Shown in pieces: positions 58,242 through 64,000 of a stretch of DNA of 64,000 bases. The stretch spans positions 62,001-126,000 of the forward strand of contig NZ_FUWR01000007.1 of NCBI RefSeq assembly GCF_900167465.1. The letters are read 5' to 3'. The translations under genes were made by a program, and so were the position numbers. The first letter of the stretch is position 1, and the number at the start of each line of letters is the position of its first letter. The notes below the pieces were generated by a model that had not been told where the DNA came from, searched no databases, and was given only the letters and a program-made list of their open reading frames with translations. This stretch comes from Trichlorobacter thiogenes (GTDB lineage Bacteria > Desulfobacterota > Desulfuromonadia > Geobacterales > Pseudopelobacteraceae).

Positions 58242-59906
58242 ATGTCAACGGACTATACGGTTTCAACCTATCTGCTGCAGCGCCTGAAAGAGTTGGGTGT
58301 TGATCACCTGTTCGGCGTGCCTGGTGATTATGTGCTGGATTTTCTGGATCAGGTGATTGAGAGCCCGGTTGAGTGGATCGGCACCTGCAATGAGTTGAAC
58401 GCCGGCTATGCTGCGGATGGGTATGCCCGTCTGAACGGGCTGGGTGGGGCGGTGGTAACCTACGGGGTAGGTGGCTTCAGTATCCTGAATGCCGTGGCAG
58501 GGGCGTTTGCTGAGATGGTTCCACTGGTGCTGATCAGCGGCGCTCCTCCTGGCGGCAGGCGTAAGACCGGGGCTTTGGTGCATCATCTGGTGGCTGACTA
58601 TGAGCGGCAGCTGGAAATATTCCGAAAAGTGACCGTTGATGCTGCGCTGCTGGATGACCCTGCCACTGCCCCGCAGCTAATTGATCGCCTGCTGGCCACC
58701 TGTGTCAGCCGTAAACTGCCGGTCTATCTGGAACTGCCTGCCGATATGGCCCGTGCTGTATGTTTGCCCCCTTCTGCCCCCCTTGCCACGGTTGTCAGAT
58801 GTTCTGATCCTGACAGTCTGAAGGCCTGTGCAGATGCCGTTGCAGAGCTGATTAACAACGCAGATTATCCTGCCATCCTGGCCGGTATTGAGGTGTCGCG
58901 CTTTGGTCTGGGGCAGGATCTGCTGGAGCTGGTTGAACAGGCTGAACTGCCCTTTGCCACCATGCTTAGCAGCAAATCAGTGTTGCCGGAGCTGCATCCC
59001 CAGTTTATCGGTCTGTACCAGGGGGGCTGGAGTAGACCATCGGTTCAGCACCAGATTGAGTCTGCAGACTGCCTGCTTTCGTTGGGGGCCTGGATGACCG
59101 ATCTGGATACCGGCATCTTCAGTAATCATATCGACCCGCAGCGGGTGATTGAGGTGGGGCGTGAGACCGTACGGATCGGCGCCCAGCTGTATCGTCAGGT
59201 CCTTCCTGGTGATCTGATCTATGAACTTGTGCCGCGTCTGCGAACCCGTTCCTATCTGGATCTGCATCCCGGTGAGCCGCGCATTGCCAGTGGAGACTTT
59301 GTTCCGCGCATAACAGCCCCGCTGACTGCAGCCCGGATGTACGAGGCGATTCACAGCTTTCTCGATGACAGCATGATCCTGCTGGCAGAACCTGGTGATG
59401 CCTTCTGTGCGGCACCGGAATTTACCATTGAAGAGGCCGAGCGTTTCATTGTCCAATCATTCTACTCTTCAATCGGCTATTGTACCCCGGCTGCACTGGG
59501 AGTCGGGTTGGCCCGGCCTGGCAGCCGTCCGGTGGTCCTGACCGGTGACGGTGCCTTCCAGATGACCGTTCAGGAACTCTCCACGCTGATGCGGCAGCAG
59601 ATTCCTGCGGTGGTGTTGCTGATTAATAACGATGGTTATCTGGTTGAACGGATGCTGCATGAGGATGGTCCCTACAACGATATCAAGATGTGGCGGTATG
59701 CCGACCTTCCTGCGCTGTTCAATGCCGGTACAGACGGGATCGGCATCCGGGTGACAACTGAAGGGGAGCTGCATGCTGCCTTGCAAACCGCTGCAGCAGA
59801 ACAGGACAAGCTGGTGCTGATCGAGCTATGTGTGCAGAAACTGGACTGTTCTGAAGGGCTACGCCGTCTTGGGGCCACCATGCGTGCGCCAATGCCCCGC
59901 AGATGA
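58242..59906 (+). CDS. TPP-dependent 2-oxo acid decarboxylase (pyruvate/indolepyruvate decarboxylase family)
   Basis: A 554-residue enzyme of the PDC/IPDC group that decarboxylates 2-oxo acids to aldehydes. The N-terminal domain begins YTVSTYLLQRLKELGVDHLFGVPGDYVLDF and has the cofactor-activating Glu in TCNELNAGYAADGYAR. The C-terminal TPP motif is GDGAFQMTVQELSTLMR ... INNDGYLVERML (the GDG-x~26-NN pattern). It starts 61 bases after the efflux gene, so the three genes probably form one unit. Pyruvate, indolepyruvate or another 2-oxo acid could be the substrate. Confidence 0.9.
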   Translation: MSTDYTVSTYLLQRLKELGVDHLFGVPGDYVLDFLDQVIESPVEWIGTCNELNAGYAADGYARLNGLGGAVVTYGVGGFSILNAVAGAFAEMVPLVLISGAPPGGRRKTGALVHHLVADYERQLEIFRKVTVDAALLDDPATAPQLIDRLLATCVSRKLPVYLELPADMARAVCLPPSAPLATVVRCSDPDSLKACADAVAELINNADYPAILAGIEVSRFGLGQDLLELVEQAELPFATMLSSKSVLPELHPQFIGLYQGGWSRPSVQHQIESADCLLSLGAWMTDLDTGIFSNHIDPQRVIEVGRETVRIGAQLYRQVLPGDLIYELVPRLRTRSYLDLHPGEPRIASGDFVPRITAPLTAARMYEAIHSFLDDSMILLAEPGDAFCAAPEFTIEEAERFIVQSFYSSIGYCTPAALGVGLARPGSRPVVLTGDGAFQMTVQELSTLMRQQIPAVVLLINNDGYLVERMLHEDGPYNDIKMWRYADLPALFNAGTDGIGIRVTTEGELHAALQTAAAEQDKLVLIELCVQKLDCSEGLRRLGATMRAPMPRR

Positions 59907-59931
59907 TGAACAGGCCAAGCAGGGGTGCTGT

Positions 59932-60945
59932 ATGATGCGATTGTTATGGCGTGCATGCTGTTCAAAAGAGCTGCGGTTGTTGCAGAACACACTGCTGCTT
60001 GTGCTGCTTTGCAGTAGCGCGGTTGCCGCTTCTCCACTGAAAAAGGCCACCCTGATGCCGCTCTGGAGCCCCCAAGCGCAATTTGCCGGGTATTATGTTG
60101 CCCTTGAAAAGGGGATCTATGCCCGCCATGGCATTGATTTGAAGATACTTCCGGCTGGGCCGGGGTACTCGCCTGAACAGACGTTAAAGAACGGCAGTGC
60201 TGATTTTGCTGTGCTCTGGCTGACAACCGCCCTGCGACAGCGCGCTGACGGTACTCAGCTGGTTAACCTGGCCCAGCTGGTCCAGCGATCCTCCCTGCTG
60301 CTGATATCCAAAAAGAGCAGCGGAATCAGGTCCGTGGCAGATCTTGACGGCAGGAAAGTCGGGTTGTGGGCAGGGGATTTGTCGCTGCCGCCGCGGATCA
60401 TATTTGCCAGGCAGGGGATCAAGGTCCGTGAAGTACCCCAATCCTATACCGTGAATCTCTTTTTGCGGGGCGGGATCGAGGTGACATCCGCCATGTGGTA
60501 CAACGAATACCATACGATTCTTTCTTCCGGGGTTGATGCGGATGAACTGTCTGTTATCCCCCTCCATGAACAGGGGATACAGTTTCCTGAAGACGGAATT
60601 TACACCCTGGAACGGATCCTTAAAAAGGATCCTGCCCTGGCAAAGGCCTTTGTGGCTGCCTCGCTGGAGGGGTGGCGCTATGCCTTTGACCATCCTGATC
60701 AGGCACTGGATATTGTTATCAAGCAGATGCGTGCGGCGCAACTGCCAGCCAACCGCGCTCACCAGAAATGGATGCTTGACCGGATGCGGGACCTGATCAT
60801 GACGTCAACCGCCAAGGGGGGCCACGGCCAGCTTAATCAGCAGGAGTATGAGGCTGTTGGTCAGGCGATGCGTAGCTATGGCCTGCTTAAGGCATATCCT
60901 GACTACAGTCGTTTTACCGGGAGGTCGGATGCTGGCACGCACTAG
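59932..60945 (+). CDS. NMT1/THI5-like periplasmic binding protein
   Basis: A 337-residue substrate-binding protein with a signal peptide (LLLVLLCSSAVAAS). The mature start KATLMPLWSPQAQFAGYYVALEKGIYARHGIDLKI, then GADFAVLW-like and VADLDGRKVGLWAG stretches, fit the NMT1/THI5-like (thiamine-precursor, nitrate/sulfonate) binding fold. No ABC permease or ATPase gene accompanies it. Instead its 3' end overlaps a Cache-HAMP-phosphatase gene by 17 bases, so it may serve sensing. ATG 59932 is followed at once by another ATG (59935). The ligand is unknown. Confidence 0.83.
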   Translation: MMRLLWRACCSKELRLLQNTLLLVLLCSSAVAASPLKKATLMPLWSPQAQFAGYYVALEKGIYARHGIDLKILPAGPGYSPEQTLKNGSADFAVLWLTTALRQRADGTQLVNLAQLVQRSSLLLISKKSSGIRSVADLDGRKVGLWAGDLSLPPRIIFARQGIKVREVPQSYTVNLFLRGGIEVTSAMWYNEYHTILSSGVDADELSVIPLHEQGIQFPEDGIYTLERILKKDPALAKAFVAASLEGWRYAFDHPDQALDIVIKQMRAAQLPANRAHQKWMLDRMRDLIMTSTAKGGHGQLNQQEYEAVGQAMRSYGLLKAYPDYSRFTGRSDAGTH

Positions 60946-62863
60946 TATAGCCACCAGACTGGTGCTGGTGATTACCCTCTGCAGTGCGCTGATCTTTGCT
61001 GTGAACCTGGGCTATAACTATCATCGTTCCCGTGTCATGCTTGAGCAGGAGCTTGAGTCCAATGCACGCAACCTTGCCGGCTCTCTGGTGCATCGGGTGG
61101 AGACTGAGCTTGTAGCGGTTGCCAAGATCGTGCAAGGGATGGCCCGTGAGCTGGAAACCAGCCGTCACTCAGCCCAGGAGCTGAACAGCCTGCTCAAGAC
61201 CACCCTGGAGCAGAACCCTGAACTCTTTGGCACAACCGTGGCCTTTGAACCGTTTGCCTTCAACGCCTCAACCCGCCTGTATGCCCCCTATTATTACCGT
61301 CACAAGGGCAAGATCGCCTCCAGTCGCCTGGAAACAGCATACCGGCAACTGCCCTACCTCTACTGGGATTGGTATCAGATCCCACGGGAACTGGGCAGAA
61401 TGGAGTGGAGCGAGCCGTATTTTGATGAAGGGGCCGGCAATATCCTGATGACAACCTGTTCAGTGCCGTTTTATGGCGCTGACAACGGCAGGAAACAGCT
61501 CAAGGGGATTGTGACCGCTGATATCTCGTTGGAATCACTGACCCAGTTGGTCTCATCGGTCAAGATCCTGAAGACCGGCTACGCCGCCCTGCTGTCACGC
61601 AACGGGATGGTGCTTGCCCATCCGCTGAAAGATGCGGTCATGAACGAGACCTTCTTCAGCATTGCGGAAGAACGTCAGGACCCAGCCATGCGGGAACTGG
61701 GCAGGAAGATGATTAAGGGGGAGTCTGGTTTCATCCTCTACAAGAGTATAGTGGGAGTAAGAAGCTGGATGTATTACGCCCCGATCCGTTCAACCGGCTG
61801 GACCTTGGCGGTGGTTTTCCCTGAAAAAGAGCTGCTTGAGAATGTCACCCGTCTGAGCATGACCATGGCGCTGATGGGGCTGGTCGGTATCCTGCTGCTG
61901 ACCGGGGCAGTGGTCTCCATTGCACGTTCTATTACCAAGCCGCTCCGTTCGCTGGCTGCTGCCACTGATCAGATCGCTGCGGGAAACTTTGATGTGGAGC
62001 TTCCTGTGGTGCGTTCGCAGGATGAGGTTGGTCTGCTGTCCCATGACTTTCAGGTTATGCAGGGGTCGCTCAAGGAGTATATCAAGAACCTGACTGAAAC
62101 CACGGCAGCCAAGGAGCGGATCCAGAGTGAACTCAAGGTGGCCACTGATATCCAGGCCAGCCTGCTGCCCCGGCTGTTCCCCGCCTTCCCGGATCGGCCT
62201 GAATTTGACATATTCGCCTCAATGGATCCTGCCAAAGAAGTGGGGGGCGATTTCTATGATTTCTTCTTTATTGATCTCACCCATCTCTGCTTTCTGATTG
62301 CCGATGTCTCCGGTAAGGGGGTGCCTGCAGCGCTCTACATGATGGTTGCAAAGACCCTGCTTAAGTCAGAAGGGCAGCGGCTTGGCGAACCCAGCCGGAT
62401 ACTTTCCTGCGTCAATACAATCCTTGCTGAAGATAATGACAGCTGCATGTTTGCTACGGTGTTCTGCGGTATCCTGCATACTGAAACCGGAGAGATCCAG
62501 TTTGCCAATGCCGGGCATAACCCGCCGCTGATCATGGATGGGGCAGGGGTGCGCTATCTTGCGCCCAAAGCGGGGTTTGTGCTGGGACCGATGGAAGGTA
62601 CAACCTATGCCACTGAACGACTGGTCATGCAGCCGGGAGACACACTGTTTCTCTATACCGATGGTGTGACTGAGGCGTGCAACCATGCGGATGAACTGTA
62701 CGGCGAGCCACGGTTGCTTGATCTCTTGCAGAAGACCCCCAGAGAAGACCTGGTAGCGCTTGTGCATACTATTCGGGTTGATGTTGTTACCCATGCTGCC
62801 GGCGCACCACAGTCAGATGATGTGACCATGGTTGCCATTACCTGGCGTGGGGCAGAGAGCTGA
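60929..62863 (+). CDS. Membrane Cache-HAMP-SpoIIE (PP2C-type) phosphatase
   Basis: A 644-residue receptor. It has a helix at ~9-30, a periplasmic double-Cache domain to ~300, a helix at ~305-330, a HAMP (SITKPLRSLAAATDQIAAGNFDVEL) and a short coiled coil. A SpoIIE/RsbU-type phosphatase domain follows, with acidic metal ligands in VGGDFYDFFF, DVSGKGVPAALYMM and TDGVTEA ... SDDVTM. Such phosphatases dephosphorylate STAS proteins in partner-switching; two STAS proteins occur in this window (31188, 43103) but not adjacent. ATG 60929 has GGGAGG upstream and lies inside the end of the binding-protein gene. Confidence 0.9.
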   Translation: MLARTSIATRLVLVITLCSALIFAVNLGYNYHRSRVMLEQELESNARNLAGSLVHRVETELVAVAKIVQGMARELETSRHSAQELNSLLKTTLEQNPELFGTTVAFEPFAFNASTRLYAPYYYRHKGKIASSRLETAYRQLPYLYWDWYQIPRELGRMEWSEPYFDEGAGNILMTTCSVPFYGADNGRKQLKGIVTADISLESLTQLVSSVKILKTGYAALLSRNGMVLAHPLKDAVMNETFFSIAEERQDPAMRELGRKMIKGESGFILYKSIVGVRSWMYYAPIRSTGWTLAVVFPEKELLENVTRLSMTMALMGLVGILLLTGAVVSIARSITKPLRSLAAATDQIAAGNFDVELPVVRSQDEVGLLSHDFQVMQGSLKEYIKNLTETTAAKERIQSELKVATDIQASLLPRLFPAFPDRPEFDIFASMDPAKEVGGDFYDFFFIDLTHLCFLIADVSGKGVPAALYMMVAKTLLKSEGQRLGEPSRILSCVNTILAEDNDSCMFATVFCGILHTETGEIQFANAGHNPPLIMDGAGVRYLAPKAGFVLGPMEGTTYATERLVMQPGDTLFLYTDGVTEACNHADELYGEPRLLDLLQKTPREDLVALVHTIRVDVVTHAAGAPQSDDVTMVAITWRGAES

Positions 62864-62898
62864 CCGGATCTGCATGCGTCAGACGGCTGCGGTAGACC

Positions 62899-63879
62899 TC
62901 AGAACTTCAGGCGGGCATCAAGCCCCACGGAGTAGCCGTAAAAGCTCTTTGCTGCGATGTAGGACACCCCCAACCCCAGCCAGTTGAGCTTCCAAAGGCC
63001 GGTCAGTTCACCCAGCACCAGGCGGCCGCCCACCGTGTACATGGTGTTGGTGCCAACGGTATCGCGGAAATCATCCCCCAATACGTCAAGGGCAACAAAA
63101 CCGCCGGTATGCAGCGGAAAGCCGAACAGTTTAAGCGGTAGCTTGAGATCAAGATCCACCCGGTTTTCCCAGTCATAGGAACTGCCGCTGCCATGCAGAT
63201 AATCAGATGAGCTTGCAATCGACCAGGTGTTAAACCAGGCAAAGCGTGAGAGCAGGGCTAGCTTCAGATCGTTGTTCAACGGTTTTTCATACTGGATATC
63301 CAGCGCAGGTACCAGTGAAAATGTGTCGATGTTCCAGTCAAAGAGCTGCCCGCCATACAGTTGTTTCAAATGTGTACCTAATGCGGTACCCGGCTTAAAG
63401 GAGCTGTCTGAATGGGCGTAGATCAGGCCCAGAGTGGGGCCTATACTCAGTTCTTTGGTCAGATTAAGTCTTACCCCTGACTCCAGCCCGGCTGCAAAGG
63501 TTGTAAATTCTTCCCTGTTGTTGGCCAGTACCGGGTTGTTGTTAAAGCTGTTTTCTCCGCTGATGTAGCCGATCGTGCCACCCAGCAGGGGTGCCCAGGT
63601 CATGTCACTGTCACCGAGCCGGTTCGGCTCGCCAAGGAGACCCTTACCCCCCAGCTTGGTGATGCTCATACGGGTGCCGTCGTCGTAGAAACGGTAGGTG
63701 CCGCCGCTGATACCGTCATCACCCCCCATGATAGCCAGTGTTTCGCTCCGGGCGGTCGCCAGTTTTCTGAACTGGTCGCTATAAACGGCCAGATCCGCTG
63801 CCACTGAAGGGGCAGGGAGAGAGAAAAGAGCTGCAACGGCTACTGCTAAGGCTGTCTGGCGTGGAAGGGATAGCTTCAT
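62899..63879 (-). CDS. Outer-membrane beta-barrel protein
   Basis: A 326-residue protein. The signal peptide (LAVAVAALFSLPAPSVAA) is followed by a helix-rich mature start (YSDQFRKLATARSETLAIMGG). After it come alternating amphipathic strands (TTFAAGLESGVRLNLTKELSIGPTLGLIYAH, VDLDLKLPLKLFGFPLH), ending in GLDARLKF with the terminal Phe for barrel insertion. I do not recognise a substrate or family; it resembles autotransporter-barrel-like or solute channel proteins of about 12 strands. ATG 63879 gives the signal peptide; AAGGAG lies 11 bases upstream. It converges with the phosphatase gene. Confidence 0.78.
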   Translation of the reverse strand: MKLSLPRQTALAVAVAALFSLPAPSVAADLAVYSDQFRKLATARSETLAIMGGDDGISGGTYRFYDDGTRMSITKLGGKGLLGEPNRLGDSDMTWAPLLGGTIGYISGENSFNNNPVLANNREEFTTFAAGLESGVRLNLTKELSIGPTLGLIYAHSDSSFKPGTALGTHLKQLYGGQLFDWNIDTFSLVPALDIQYEKPLNNDLKLALLSRFAWFNTWSIASSSDYLHGSGSSYDWENRVDLDLKLPLKLFGFPLHTGGFVALDVLGDDFRDTVGTNTMYTVGGRLVLGELTGLWKLNWLGLGVSYIAAKSFYGYSVGLDARLKF

Positions 63880-64000
63880 GGGATTGAGATCTCCTTTTGA
63901 GCCATCAGAATATCGCTGATTTTTGTCATTGCAAGCGGTTGTCTGTAGCATTTTCTCTGGTATGGTTATCACACGTACTGGCCAGTCTGCCGAGGTAGTA

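Noticed and set aside
1-64000. CRISPR arrays, tRNA or rRNA genes, complete insertion sequences
   Set aside because: No regularly spaced direct repeats, no cloverleaf with a CCA-type end, no rRNA segments and no transposase frame were found on reading.

Overview
The window looks like chromosome of a Geobacter-type deltaproteobacterium (order Geobacterales; I would guess the Trichlorobacter/Geobacter lovleyi branch). This is inferred from the gene content: the ffh-rpsP-khpA-rimM-trmD-SPOUT-rplS-rnhB order, the fur-feoB-DtxR/FeoA iron locus, a YedF/DUF3343 pair, bacteriohemerythrin, PilZ proteins with a Geobacter-like layout, and a very high density of c-di-GMP and two-component signalling genes. 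Nothing in the sequence names the species, and no rRNA, tRNA, CRISPR array, intact insertion sequence or replication origin was seen.

Layout. 1-0.6 kb: a MazEF-type toxin-antitoxin pair behind a palindromic operator. 0.7-4.9 kb: a membrane protein and an iron locus (Fur, FeoB, a Cys-rich miniprotein, a DtxR-FeoA fusion repressor) with a Fur-box-like palindrome in front. 4.9-15 kb: phosphoglycerate mutase, a membrane diguanylate cyclase, NudC, a multi-PAS histidine kinase with a GGDEF/EAL response regulator, and a chemoreceptor. 15-30 kb: MltG, HDOD protein and PilB/GspE-like ATPase, then the translation/RNA-processing cluster (rnhB to ffh), YedF/DUF3343, DciA, two PilZ paralogs, a REC-GGDEF protein and EttA. 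30-31.5 kb: hemerythrin, an EF-hand protein and a STAS protein.

31.5-43.4 kb holds a xanthine-dehydrogenase-family molybdoenzyme locus (Mo subunit, 2Fe-2S subunit, FAD subunit, MFS transporter, XdhC, MocA-like, STAS). A structured leader that may be a molybdenum-cofactor riboswitch precedes it. The locus is split twice. About 4.4 kb of accessory DNA separates the Mo and Fe-S genes: a frameshifted double PD-(D/E)xK nuclease gene, a second nuclease with a helical N-terminal domain, a DUF2007 protein, a BrnTA pair, a secreted cystatin-like inhibitor and a YggU protein. A Phd/RelE-type pair separates the Fe-S and FAD genes. The AT-rich nuclease pair is the best candidate for an undescribed (probably antiphage) system.

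43.4-51 kb is a compact cluster resembling a small biosynthetic locus: KAS III (FabH-like), 3-hydroxyacyl-CoA dehydrogenase, HisC-like aminotransferase, two GNAT-like proteins (one with an N-terminal HATPase-like region), a dedicated acyl carrier protein and an aryl/acyl-CoA ligase. Several inverted-repeat elements lie at its edge. 51-55.5 kb is an overlapping operon of hybrid histidine kinase, porin, small lipoprotein and a secreted two-repeat protein. 55.6-59.9 kb combines an opine-dehydrogenase-family enzyme, a drug-efflux-type MFS pump and a TPP-dependent 2-oxo acid decarboxylase. 59.9-62.9 kb couples an NMT1-like binding protein to a Cache-HAMP-SpoIIE phosphatase. The window ends with an outer-membrane beta-barrel protein.
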